A stretch of DNA of 64,000 bases, from the NCBI GenBank assembly GCA_964484325.1, contig CAZAEE010000005.1, positions 1 to 64,000 on the forward strand. The letters run 5' to 3'. How positions within the stretch are numbered: the stretch's first letter is position 1; each line of letters begins with the position of its first letter. Under the pieces are notes generated by a model that did not search any database, had not been told where the DNA came from, and saw only the letters and a list, made by a program, of their open reading frames with translations. This document shows, one piece after another, positions 1 to 7,951 of the stretch. The stretch is from CAYLXX01 sp964484325. Its GTDB lineage: Bacteria > Patescibacteriota > Microgenomatia > UBA1406 > GWC2-37-13. The translations under genes were made by a program, and so were the position numbers.

Positions 1-38
1 AATAATTTTAATAAAACTAAAATTAAAAGTTGCATTTG

Positions 39-95
39 GATTCGAAGTTCGTTCGCCCAATCACCCCAGAACGAATTAGATCATTACAACAATCT
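39..95 (+). repeat. Dispersed intergenic repeat, copy 1
   Basis: The core at 39-68 reads GATTCGAAGTTCGTTCGCCC followed by AATCACCCCA. It shares most bases with copies near 731, 1899 and 4100, all in the same orientation and all between genes. The right flank at 69-95 also aligns with copy 2 (gaattnagancattnnancaatct pattern). Read on the minus strand each copy keeps a Trp/Met-x-Asp-Trp-x-Asn reading. I do not recognise the family. Confidence 0.6.
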
Positions 96-165
96 TCTTT
101 TACAATCATTTACGGAATTATTGAATCAATTCTGTTGACTTTGTAGAAACTTATTACCAGAATTG

Positions 166-696
166 TTATTCGTAGATTCCGAATAACTTTATAAGAATCA
201 TTTTTATCGATTCACTTATTGTGATCTGAACTCTTTTATCAAGTTTCCACCAATTATAGTAGCGCCATGTTGAAAAAGTGGAAGGTGCATTTTGCAATTG
301 TATTGGATGCTTTGCGAAAACCTTTTTAAATGTTTCGTATACCCTTCTTTGATGATAGGGAGATGTTACCAATATTAGGTTTGAAAAACGTTTTTTTACG
401 ACAATCCTTTCAACATATAACGCGTTTTCATATGTGTTAGTGGCTTTTTCTTCCAGAATAATTTTATTTGCCGGAATACCTGCCTTTAAAGCTGACTGCT
501 TCATTTGTGTCGCACCGGAAACAAGACTGTTCGATGAGGCACCGGAAAGAATTAGACAAGAAGCATATCCTTCTTTGTAGAGTTTGATTGCATAAGGAAT
601 CCTGTTTTCCGCTCCACTAACAACGACAATTGCGTCTGCGTGAATTATTTTATTCTTTTTTGAAAGGTACTGACCTAATGATAATTTAAAACCCAT
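166..696 (-). CDS. YdcF/SanA/ElyC-like DUF218 protein
   Basis: A 176-residue protein of the DUF218 (YdcF/ElyC/SanA) family, whose members act in envelope processes, though the reaction is generally unknown. Visible family motifs are a VVVSGA strand near the N terminus, RIPYAIKLYKEG and LILSGA, ATNTYENA, and VTSPYHQRRV, the usual core of the fold. The common N-terminal membrane segment of SanA/ElyC is absent, so this copy looks cytosolic or lost its anchor. The start at 696 is supported by TATAAT at 703-708, six bases upstream, which predicts a leaderless mRNA. The family is clear; the substrate is not. Confidence 0.8.
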   Translation of the reverse strand: MGFKLSLGQYLSKKNKIIHADAIVVVSGAENRIPYAIKLYKEGYASCLILSGASSNSLVSGATQMKQSALKAGIPANKIILEEKATNTYENALYVERIVVKKRFSNLILVTSPYHQRRVYETFKKVFAKHPIQLQNAPSTFSTWRYYNWWKLDKRVQITISESIKMILIKLFGIYE

Positions 697-702
697 TGAG
701 AA

Positions 703-708
703 ATTATA
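703..708 (-). promoter_or_regulatory. -10 box (TATAAT) of the DUF218 gene, leaderless
   Basis: TATAAT on the minus strand ends six bases before the ATG at 696, which places the transcription start at or next to the start codon. Confidence 0.6.
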
Positions 709-730
709 TCAAAGTTGAGACTTTTGGAAT

Positions 731-776
731 TGGTTTGTCCAGTCAGCCCAGAGTGAATTTAGACCATTGTAGCAAT
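731..776 (+). repeat. Dispersed intergenic repeat, copy 2
   Basis: It reads GTTTGTCCAGTCAGCCCA and then a flank GAGTGAATTTAGACCATTGT, matching copy 1 at most positions with a one-base indel in the flank. It lies in the gap between the DUF218 gene and the Hint-domain gene. Confidence 0.55.
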
Positions 777-814
777 CTAAAAGTGTATTGCTTTACATTT
801 CAAACAATCTTCTT

Positions 815-820
815 TATAAA
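815..820 (+). promoter_or_regulatory. -10 box (TATAAA) of the Hint-protein gene
   Basis: TATAAA lies six bases before the ATG at 827, the spacing seen repeatedly in this window for predicted leaderless mRNAs. It favours 827 over the upstream TTG at 788. Confidence 0.5.
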
Positions 821-826
821 GAATAT

Positions 827-1843
827 ATGGATCCGGTAGAGCAACATATAAGTACTTCTGAGCAAACTACGCAAATTCCTACGATAAATACTAGTTTGAA
901 GAGAAAAATTCGCCTCATTTTAACCGTTATTATATTGATGATTTTGTTTGGTGGGTTAATGTATATATTAGGAGCAAATTCACAAAAAACACCCCCTGTT
1001 ACTCAAACACCAACAGTTTTTCCTTCTATATCCCTACCATATAATTGCACGGCGGACGAGCAATGTCCTACGGGTTATGCATGTGAAGCTACTCAAGGAA
1101 CGGGAACTGCATGCCCTGGAAATAGTGCTAGTGCTCCAAAGATCAGCTGTTCTCCTACTTATCAAATCATTAAAGGTATATGCAAATTGAAAGAAAACGA
1201 ACGATGCACTACTGATAACGATTGTCTTTCAGGATTAATATGCCACTCGGTTCAACAAGGATTAAAAACCATAAAAATTTGCGCAGAACAATTATCTGGC
1301 GAGTGTGGCGGCCCTTCGGGGAAAAGTTGCCCAACAGGATATGTGTGTGAAGAAGGATGTGGGCCACCTGTAGCAAGAGTAGGAAACGATAAACAATCAT
1401 GGATATGTGTTGTAAAAGAAGCAGCAGGAAAACCTCGTAATTGTCCTATTTGTCTTGCATCAAACACAATGATAAGTACCCCAAATGGTGAAACGAATGT
1501 AAGAAATATTACTGTTGGTACATTTGTGTGGTCAGTTGATGGTAAGGGAAATAAAATTGTGAGTAAGGTAATAAAAATAGGTAATTCTCTTGTGCCCACT
1601 AATCATGAAGTATTTCATCTAGTATTATCTGATCAGAGGCAAGTTTGGGTTTCCCCAAATCACTCGACCACGACGAATAAAACTGTACAAGATTTAATAA
1701 TAGGAGAGAGATATGATGGTGCAAGAATAGTCAGCAAAGATTTAAGACCCTATTGGGATACAAGAACATACGATATCTTACCGGATAGCGTAACAGGTTT
1801 CTATTTTGCCAATGATGTTCCAATGGGTAGTACACTAAAGTGA
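827..1843 (+). CDS. Membrane-anchored Cys-rich surface protein with C-terminal Hint domain
   Basis: A 338-residue protein. Order: short polar N terminus; one membrane segment at about residues 28-48 (ILTVIILMILFGGLMYILG); a Thr/Pro linker; a Cys-rich stretch with repeated C-x4-CPTGYxCE units; then from about residue 210 a Hint (hedgehog/intein) domain. The Hint start is CLASNTMISTPNGE with the expected first Cys, the block-B-like motif is VSPNH, and the end is TGFYFANDVPMGSTLK, close to intein block G but without the final His-Asn. That suggests a hedgehog-like or bacterial-intein-like domain able to make the thioester but not a normal splice. Start 827 is chosen for its -10 box; a TTG at 788 is possible. 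Its role is unknown; self-cleavage or covalent release at the surface is inference. Confidence 0.75.
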   Translation: MDPVEQHISTSEQTTQIPTINTSLKRKIRLILTVIILMILFGGLMYILGANSQKTPPVTQTPTVFPSISLPYNCTADEQCPTGYACEATQGTGTACPGNSASAPKISCSPTYQIIKGICKLKENERCTTDNDCLSGLICHSVQQGLKTIKICAEQLSGECGGPSGKSCPTGYVCEEGCGPPVARVGNDKQSWICVVKEAAGKPRNCPICLASNTMISTPNGETNVRNITVGTFVWSVDGKGNKIVSKVIKIGNSLVPTNHEVFHLVLSDQRQVWVSPNHSTTTNKTVQDLIIGERYDGARIVSKDLRPYWDTRTYDILPDSVTGFYFANDVPMGSTLK

Positions 1844-1898
1844 AGTCAGAACTTGGTCTAGTTGCTGATATAATATGTAAAGTTTATATCTGAATTTG

Positions 1899-1929
1899 GG
1901 TTCGAGATTAGTTCGCCCAGTCAACCCAC
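1899..1929 (+). repeat. Dispersed intergenic repeat, copy 3
   Basis: It reads GGTTCGAGATTAGTTCGCCC then AGTCAACCCA, between the Hint gene and the helicase gene, both of which end here. The end bases TGGGTT/AACCCA can pair, but there is no T-tract to make a convincing terminator. Confidence 0.55.
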
Positions 1930-1950
1930 TTTATCAGATTAGTAAAAAGT

Positions 1951-3162
1951 TTAGTCAATGAAAGTTAGCGCAGTGCCTTTATTATCGGCTCTACCAGTTC
2001 TGCCGATTCTATGTACATAATCCTCATATGAAACGGGCAGGTCGTAGTTGATAACGTGGCTAACATTGTTTATATCTAGTCCTCGGGAAGCGACATCTGT
2101 TGCAAGTAGAATTGAGATCTCATTTCTTTTGAACCGCTCGATAGCGCGCTGCCTTTGAAACTGTGATCTATTGCCGTGTATACAATCTGCCTTGAATCCT
2201 CGATCTAGGAGTTCATTGGTTAATCTTTGAATTCCCCATTTAGTCCTTCCGAAAATCAATGTTTTGCTAAACTCTTTTCTAATTAAAAGATCATGAAGCT
2301 GATCCACTTTTTTATCTTTACTGACAACTTTAATTAAATCTTGATCAATATTCAATGGCGTTTCCTGTTGTTTGACAGAAACTGTTACCGGATCTCGAAC
2401 AAACTTCTGGATAATCTCATGTTCTTTACCACCAATCGTTGCAGAGAAAAAAAGAGACTGTCTTACTTCAGGTAGAAGAGAAATAAAGTATTTAATATCA
2501 TTAATAAATCCAATATCAACCATCCTATCAGCCTCATCCAGAACCACTGAATGAAAATGAGATAGATTGAGACTCCCAGACCTGACCATATCTTTTATTC
2601 TTCCCGGAGTTCCTATCAAAAAGTTCGTATTCCTTCTTAAATCATTTCTTTGCCTATGCGTACTTGTTCCACCTATACAAAGTGTAGAAAAAATCTGCAG
2701 ACCATTTGAGAAAGTATAAAACTCATCATTAATCTGTAGAGCTAATTCTCGGGTGGGAGTAATTATCAGTACTTTCTCCTCCCTTTTTTTGGAAACTTTA
2801 TCTATTAAGGGCACTAAAAATGCGGCAGTTTTACCTGTGCCAGTATTAGCCATGCCGATAATATCGCGGCCTTCGATAATGTGATCGATCGTTTCATCCT
2901 GGATAGGAGTAGGAACAGAGTATTTTTTATACTCAAGGTTTTTTTTCAGTTGATCGTTGATAGGAAAATCAGCAAAACTGGTATGAACCTGAGCCCTTTT
3001 TTCCTGATCCGTAGATACGGGTTTAGTGAATTGATTGGTGCGAATAGTCTGGATTAATCTCGCGTTCGCTTTGTCACTTGGCTGATTTCTGCCCATAAAA
3101 CGGGGAAAACGACCATTGCTTGAACGGGCATGATGTTGGACACGATTTCTTCGGGTGTGCAT
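1951..3162 (-). CDS. DEAD-box ATP-dependent RNA helicase (RhlE/CsdA-like)
   Basis: A 403-residue RNA helicase that uses ATP to open RNA duplexes, probably in ribosome assembly, RNA decay or cold adaptation. The motifs are complete: Q motif YSVPTPIQ (81-88), motif I ANTGTGKT (105-112), PTREL (136-140), GTPGR (184-188), DEAD (209-212), SAT, and motif VI HRIGRTGR near the end. A basic 60-residue N-terminal extension precedes the core. The protein stops about ten residues after motif VI, so it lacks the long basic tail of RhlE or CsdA. A consensus promoter lies about 85 bases upstream, giving a long leader unlike most genes here. Confidence 0.93.
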   Translation of the reverse strand: MHTRRNRVQHHARSSNGRFPRFMGRNQPSDKANARLIQTIRTNQFTKPVSTDQEKRAQVHTSFADFPINDQLKKNLEYKKYSVPTPIQDETIDHIIEGRDIIGMANTGTGKTAAFLVPLIDKVSKKREEKVLIITPTRELALQINDEFYTFSNGLQIFSTLCIGGTSTHRQRNDLRRNTNFLIGTPGRIKDMVRSGSLNLSHFHSVVLDEADRMVDIGFINDIKYFISLLPEVRQSLFFSATIGGKEHEIIQKFVRDPVTVSVKQQETPLNIDQDLIKVVSKDKKVDQLHDLLIRKEFSKTLIFGRTKWGIQRLTNELLDRGFKADCIHGNRSQFQRQRAIERFKRNEISILLATDVASRGLDINNVSHVINYDLPVSYEDYVHRIGRTGRADNKGTALTFID

Positions 3163-3239
3163 ATATAAATTGTGAGAAGATTAGATGCAGAATAACAAAC
3201 GTAAAAGGTAGGTTTTCCTTATCTTTCTTATCAGAACTA
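3163..3239 (-). promoter_or_regulatory. Long 5' leader of the DEAD-box helicase mRNA
   Basis: The predicted transcript carries about 77 untranslated bases. Cold-shock helicase mRNAs in other bacteria often have regulatory leaders, so the region is a candidate for thermal control, but I see no strong stem by eye. The rest of the gap to 3366 holds nothing else I can name. Confidence 0.35.
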
Positions 3240-3245
3240 AGTCAA

Positions 3246-3274
3246 ATTATATCATTTTCACCCCTTAATGTCAA
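3246..3274 (-). promoter_or_regulatory. Consensus sigma-70-type promoter of the DEAD-box helicase
   Basis: On the minus strand TTGACA (3269-3274), a 17-base spacer, and TATAAT (3246-3251) form an exact consensus promoter. Transcription should start near 3239, leaving a leader of about 77 bases before the ATG at 3162. Confidence 0.8.
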
Positions 3275-3366
3275 GTTCAGGTTAAATACCTTCTATAAAT
3301 TTTACCCACATCTTAATCAGAAATTACTCTAACGTTTTTAGAGCTTCAAGACGACGTAAATTGTAT

Positions 3367-4044
3367 TTACCAAATAAATGGTATTAAGTGGTACCTCACT
3401 TTTTTCGTATACTCCGTGTAACCAGAAAGATTCTTTTTCAAAAATTTTTCTTCGTCAAAAATTCTCCAAATAAGCGCTGGCATAACAATCACAAACAAGG
3501 CAAAATCCCACCAAGAACCAAGCGAAAGTGACATGCCTATGAACAAGATAAAAGCACCCATATACATCGGGTGACACACTAGCGCGTATAGACCAGTTGA
3601 AACTACTTTTTGGTCTCTATCTACTTCAATCGTTGCCGAGGTAAAGGAGTTTTCTTTAAACACAAGAAATATAATATAGAAACTTAATGCCAAAAGAATA
3701 TCCCCTAGTACACAAAAGAAAAAAGGCATAGAACTTAGGTGCAATCGATAATCCAGTCCAGGAATAACTAACATGGTTATGAACCAAAAAGTTGTAATCG
3801 ATTGTATTATTTTTTCGCTTATCAACTTCTCGGCTATTGGACCAGCTGCAACTCTTCTTTTCAAAAGTTTAGGATCATTTCTCATTAGATAGAGTGTGAT
3901 AATAAATGCTGCTCCTCCGAATACTATTAGAAATATCCAGGCCTGTAAATAAATTAATGTTCCAGCAGAAATAAATAATAAGGCTGCCATAATAATCAGG
4001 AGAAAAAATAGACCGCCAAATGATTGCAAGATTAAATTTTTCAT
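3367..4044 (-). CDS. Isoprenylcysteine methyltransferase-like (PEMT/ICMT) membrane protein
   Basis: A 225-residue membrane protein with about five hydrophobic spans (roughly residues 10-30, 37-55, 88-108, 115-140, 175-200). The C-terminal part has STGLYALVCHPMYMGAFILFIG, with the His-Pro that binds S-adenosylmethionine in the ICMT/PEMT/NnrU family, and a final Glu-rich stretch (FDEEKFLKKNLSGYTEY) typical of it. It probably methylates a lipid, thiol or protein at the membrane; the substrate cannot be told. TATCAT and a weak AAGGAAA lie just upstream of the start at 4044. It is alone on its transcript. Confidence 0.8.
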   Translation of the reverse strand: MKNLILQSFGGLFFLLIIMAALLFISAGTLIYLQAWIFLIVFGGAAFIITLYLMRNDPKLLKRRVAAGPIAEKLISEKIIQSITTFWFITMLVIPGLDYRLHLSSMPFFFCVLGDILLALSFYIIFLVFKENSFTSATIEVDRDQKVVSTGLYALVCHPMYMGAFILFIGMSLSLGSWWDFALFVIVMPALIWRIFDEEKFLKKNLSGYTEYTKKVRYHLIPFIW

Positions 4045-4098
4045 TTTCCTTAATGATACTTTGTTTAAAATAATTAATTTAACTACATAATCCTATTA

Positions 4099-4130
4099 GG
4101 GTTCGAAGTTCGTTTACCCAATCACCCATA
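4099..4130 (+). repeat. Dispersed intergenic repeat, copy 4
   Basis: It reads GGGTTCGAAGTTCGTTTACC then CAATCACCCA, nearly identical to copy 1. It lies between the methyltransferase-like gene and the response-regulator gene. I see no further copy to the right of this point by eye. Confidence 0.6.
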
Positions 4131-4162
4131 CGACTGAATAGCTAAACCTCATTCAAAGAATT

Positions 4163-4528
4163 TTATTTGATGTATTTTTCTATCATGTGAATGAGGTTGT
4201 CTATATCGAACGGCTTCGACAGGAAGTCATTCGCACCTACTTCAATACTTGATTCTTTAGCATGTGGGTTAGCAGAAATCATAATGATGGGGATATGTTT
4301 TGTTTCTTTTTGACTTTTAAGCTTCTTGCAAATATCTCTGCCATCTTTACCCGAAAGTAGCACATCAAGGATAATTAAGTTCGGTAAACCATTTTTCGTA
4401 CCATGAAGGTTCTCTGCATTTTCTCCTTTCTCGGACGTTTTCACTTTATATCCTGCATCCTCAAGCGTATACTGAATAGCATTAAGAATATCTGAATCAT
4501 CATCAATAGCAAGAATTTTTTTGCTCAT
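4163..4528 (-). CDS. Receiver-only response regulator
   Basis: A 121-residue CheY-type receiver with no output domain. The acidic pocket is DDD near residues 8-10, the phosphoacceptor Asp is in LIILDVLLSGKDG at about residue 54, Ser/Thr is in MISA, and Lys is in LSKPFD. It starts 11 bases after the stop of the kinase gene, so the two are co-transcribed and very likely partners. With no DNA-binding domain of its own it must act through protein contact or as a phosphate sink; here the kinase carries the DNA-binding domain. Another lone receiver is at 40515-40874. Confidence 0.92.
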   Translation of the reverse strand: MSKKILAIDDDSDILNAIQYTLEDAGYKVKTSEKGENAENLHGTKNGLPNLIILDVLLSGKDGRDICKKLKSQKETKHIPIIMISANPHAKESSIEVGANDFLSKPFDIDNLIHMIEKYIK

Positions 4529-4539
4529 AACTTTTATAA

Positions 4540-6783
4540 TTACCGTTTAATAACTTTTTTAATATAAGGCAAAGTGAAAGTAAATTGTGAACCTTTTCCG
4601 CGGCTAGAAATAACACTCATTTTTCCACCATGACGTTTAACAATCTCGTTTGAAATGTAGAGCCCCATACCAAGTCCGGGAAAAGTTTTTTCCTCGGAAT
4701 TTGTTACCCGGTAGTACTGGTTGAATACTTTTTTCAGCTGATCTGATTCAATTCCGATGCCAAAATCTTGTACTGTGACTACTGCGCTATTCTTTTCAGG
4801 GGTCAATTGTACAATAACTTTATTTTCATGCGGAGAATACTTAATGGCATTTGTTAACAAATTCGTAATCACCTGATAAATACGATACTTATCACCAAAC
4901 ATAGTTCTTCGTATTTTTCCCTTTATAACAATTGTGTGTTTTTTAGATGTATCTTGCATCGTTTTGACTATTTCTTTTACTAGCTCGTTAAGATTAAATT
5001 TTTTTAGATCGAATTCAAGTTTTCCGTGTTGTATTTTTGATACATCAAGCAGATCACCAATTAACTTAGATAATTTATCAATCTGTTCGTCCATGATGGA
5101 GAACCGATGGGCAAGCACTTTATCACCCTTTCTTTCCAATTGCCTCTCAAGCACTTGTGTATACATCTTGAGACTAGTTACTGGTGTTTTTAATTCATGA
5201 GACGCAACTGTTATAAACTCATTTCGCAGCGTTATTGCTTTTTGTGCATCTGTATACAATTTTGCATTTTCTATGGCAAGAGAAGCACGGTGAGAGAGCT
5301 CTTTTGCCATATCTAAATCGTCTTTTGTATAGTATCTTTCTTTCTCTGATGCGACAAATAAAATTGTTCCTATTGCCTTACCAGAAGTAAGAATTGGGAC
5401 CGACATCGCTGAAGTGAAACGAAGTTTTCGAAGCAACCTAAGTTGCTCTGCGTCTTTTGCTCCTTGAACAAGCATATTATCGGTAATCAAAGGAAAATAC
5501 TCTGGTTTACCGGTGCGGATCACATTCCATGTTCCTTGCTTTTCATTTTGGTCAGGAGGGTATTTCTTTCGCCAACTCTTTGCCAGTTTTACCATCTTAG
5601 GATCTTTATGAGTAATCGCAACTTGCTTTAGCATTCCATCATCCACCATTTCAACAGAACACCAATCGGCAATATCTGGCACAGCGAGTTTGGCGACATT
5701 AGCTAGTGTTGTTTCGTAATCAAGGGAAGTGGCAAGAATTCTACTTGCTTTTGTAAGAAAAACAAGATTATGTTCCAGTTGTTTTCTCTCGGTTATATCA
5801 CGACCGATAATTGAAATTGCTTCTATTTTTCCGCTGCTATTTTTTATGGGAGACAAACTAACAGATACCTCTATTATTCTACCGGCTTTAGTTATTCGTA
5901 GAGTATCGTGGGATTCTACAGTCACTCCATTTCGCAGTTTCTTAATAAATGTTTTAAATTTAGCTCCTGTATCTGTCGGGACAAAAACATGAAATGATTT
6001 CCCTATTATTTCCTCTGCGTTATATCCATAGAGGTGCTCTGCCCCTTTGTTCCAATTGATAACTTTACCGTCTAGAGAGATACTCCAAATAGCATCACTT
6101 GTAGATGCAACAAAAGATCCAATATGAACCAACTCATCTTCCAACTTGCTTGAGATTTGATGGTATGTAAAAGCTATTTTTGAGGCAACAACATCACAAA
6201 ATGTACCAACAGCTTGGCTGATTTGGTAAAACTCTTTCGCAGTTAATTCATTTAGTAAACCTTCTTCATCAAGCTTTTGCCAGATCGCTTGTTTGAGAAA
6301 AATGATTCCATCAACCGCTTCCTCGATCGTTAATTTGTCTCGCACAGAGTCGCTTGCCAACTTTTCACCCAGTTTTTTAAAAATAGCAGTTCCTTTTTTT
6401 ATATCTTTTGTTTCAAGATTTTTAGCAATCTGTTCAACAATGACAATATGCTTATTCTTGTATTTATCTATAATTTTACTTCGAAACTGTTTACTACCTA
6501 AAAGGTCTCTATGATGCATAGTCGCAAGTCTTTGGATTTCGTTGGCATGTGTTACTAACAGTTTTTCAATCGTATGAAATTTTTGCCTTTCATCTTTAAT
6601 GAAAGATTCTCTTTTTATCATTTTCAGTAGTTCTGTTTTTGTAAAACGCCAATCTCCCCTAGAGCCAACTTTTAGACCATTCAGTTTTTTTGTGGATGCC
6701 CACCGACGGATAGTATTAGCATTAACACCTAAGGAAGCTGCCGCTTTTTGAACATTAAGTAGTTGTACTTCATGTTTTTCCAT
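4540..6783 (-). CDS. Cytosolic histidine kinase with N-terminal excisionase/MerR-type DNA-binding domain (HTH-PAS-GAF-HisKA-HATPase)
   Basis: A 747-residue protein with no membrane segment. Residues about 8-58 form an excisionase/MerR-like helix-turn-helix (LLNVQKAAASLGVNANTIRRW, then GDWRFTKTELLKMIK wing). Residues about 65-205 are helical and resemble the RsbRD-type N-terminal sensor region. A PAS domain follows (about 210-335, SDAIWSISLDG to IGRDITERK), then a GAF domain (about 350-505). HisKA has SHELKTPVTSL with His at about 527; the ATPase has the N box NLLTNAIKYSP, G1 DFGIGIE and G2 GLGMGLYIS. All catalytic motifs are present, so it should autophosphorylate and pass phosphate to the receiver 11 bases downstream. 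A DNA-binding domain on the kinase rather than on the regulator is unusual. Confidence 0.9.
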   Translation of the reverse strand: MEKHEVQLLNVQKAAASLGVNANTIRRWASTKKLNGLKVGSRGDWRFTKTELLKMIKRESFIKDERQKFHTIEKLLVTHANEIQRLATMHHRDLLGSKQFRSKIIDKYKNKHIVIVEQIAKNLETKDIKKGTAIFKKLGEKLASDSVRDKLTIEEAVDGIIFLKQAIWQKLDEEGLLNELTAKEFYQISQAVGTFCDVVASKIAFTYHQISSKLEDELVHIGSFVASTSDAIWSISLDGKVINWNKGAEHLYGYNAEEIIGKSFHVFVPTDTGAKFKTFIKKLRNGVTVESHDTLRITKAGRIIEVSVSLSPIKNSSGKIEAISIIGRDITERKQLEHNLVFLTKASRILATSLDYETTLANVAKLAVPDIADWCSVEMVDDGMLKQVAITHKDPKMVKLAKSWRKKYPPDQNEKQGTWNVIRTGKPEYFPLITDNMLVQGAKDAEQLRLLRKLRFTSAMSVPILTSGKAIGTILFVASEKERYYTKDDLDMAKELSHRASLAIENAKLYTDAQKAITLRNEFITVASHELKTPVTSLKMYTQVLERQLERKGDKVLAHRFSIMDEQIDKLSKLIGDLLDVSKIQHGKLEFDLKKFNLNELVKEIVKTMQDTSKKHTIVIKGKIRRTMFGDKYRIYQVITNLLTNAIKYSPHENKVIVQLTPEKNSAVVTVQDFGIGIESDQLKKVFNQYYRVTNSEEKTFPGLGMGLYISNEIVKRHGGKMSVISSRGKGSQFTFTLPYIKKVIKR

Positions 6784-6875
6784 AAGAAGTATACTTAAGT
6801 TATCGTAATACTACTAGATTACCACATTTTTAAAGGAAAATAAAGAGTTACTTAGTCGTTAGGTGGGACATTAAC

Positions 6876-7238
6876 TTACTCACAGATGTTGCCCATGGTG
6901 CGAATGTAGCGGTTACCGAGTTTAAATATCTGTGATCCGTCATTCAATGTGGCAAGAACTGTGCCCCCGGCTGGTCCGGGTATACACGCGGTTTTTTGAA
7001 GTGGCAAACTGTAGTAAAAATCTTCACTGTTAATTGATTTTAATGTAGCTGTCGGTACATAAGGTGGCGGCGATTCATATACAATTGTAGGATTAGGAAA
7101 AGTTGAGAGTTGAGAATAAATTGATCGTTGATAGTTCATACCCAAAACAAATGCAATTATAGGCAACGTGATAAAAAGTAGTAAAGCAAGAGTTTTTGAA
7201 AGTGGTGTAACTGTCGTAAATGATTGAGGAAGTGTCAT
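6876..7238 (-). CDS. Hypothetical single-span membrane protein
   Basis: A 120-residue protein with one membrane segment at about residues 16-36 (LALLLFITLPIIAFVLGMNY), then a Pro/Thr/Ser-rich outside part and two Cys (CIPGPAGG and the C-terminal ICE). The topology matches the many anchored surface proteins of this window. It lies 21 bases after the preceding gene on the same strand and may share its transcript. I do not recognise a family. Confidence 0.65.
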   Translation of the reverse strand: MTLPQSFTTVTPLSKTLALLLFITLPIIAFVLGMNYQRSIYSQLSTFPNPTIVYESPPPYVPTATLKSINSEDFYYSLPLQKTACIPGPAGGTVLATLNDGSQIFKLGNRYIRTMGNICE

Positions 7239-7259
7239 ACAAAATTTATTCTATCACAG

Positions 7260-7865
7260 TTATCCTTGTTCAGGTGAAAGACCAATTCTCACAGGCATTG
7301 TTTCTCCTTGAGCCGCGAGAATTCGCCATTTTTCTAGATACGTTACAACCTCTCTTGTATCGTGATAGTTAACAAGGTGTTTTAAGCGAGTTAACGTTTC
7401 AGGTAAAAAAAACTCTAAGTGAATATGAGACTCCGGTACACCTGCGCGACCTTCATTGAGGCGTCCCCGATCATCGATTTGGTCAACTGGATTTTCTATA
7501 AGCCATTGGCCGTTTATTTTTTCGGCCATACCATCATGGGTGGCACGAATATCAGGTCTATTGGCAAAGCGAAGCAGAGCTCTGGCGGTAAATTCTCCAA
7601 GCGGACTCCAACGGCGTTCCTGAATTTTTCTTTCAAGATCAGCTCCAGTAACTACTCGTCCTCCCTCATAGGTATACACTTCATTATCATAGAAAGGCTC
7701 ATGGGAAGAGTAAAATAGGCGTACATGCGGTTTCGCCAGTAAAATAGGATCTTTATCTGACGCTGACGCGTACACCTTCACAACATCAGTACCGTGACGC
7801 AGACCTTTCAGCCGTAAAGCGTCCAAGACACGAGAATCATTCCAGGTTTCAAGATGAATATACAT
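7260..7865 (-). CDS. Conserved-looking hypothetical soluble protein
   Basis: A 201-residue soluble protein of balanced composition with no signal peptide or membrane segment. Distinctive parts are an early LETWNDSRVLDALRLKGLRHG, a GGRVVTGADLERKIQERRW stretch and a His-containing strand SHIHLEFFLPE. Arg and Glu are richer than in its neighbours, which may mark a different origin. I do not recognise the family. The start at 7865 is the first ATG; no clear ribosome site is seen. Confidence 0.6.
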   Translation of the reverse strand: MYIHLETWNDSRVLDALRLKGLRHGTDVVKVYASASDKDPILLAKPHVRLFYSSHEPFYDNEVYTYEGGRVVTGADLERKIQERRWSPLGEFTARALLRFANRPDIRATHDGMAEKINGQWLIENPVDQIDDRGRLNEGRAGVPESHIHLEFFLPETLTRLKHLVNYHDTREVVTYLEKWRILAAQGETMPVRIGLSPEQG

Positions 7866-7951
7866 ACAATAAGTTAATTTCAGCCTATTATACCATATTA
7901 TAGGTCATTTTTCAAACCCAGCCTTCAGAAGATTTCTTGAGGAAATATGCT

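Noticed and set aside
1252..1599. Open minus-strand frame opposite the Hint gene
   Set aside because: It is antisense to a well-supported domain and has no family features; the sense frame explains the conservation.
39..4130. Repeat copies as tRNA T-arm or attachment-site fragments
   Set aside because: GGTTCGA recalls a T loop, but no tRNA is near and the rest does not fold as an acceptor stem.
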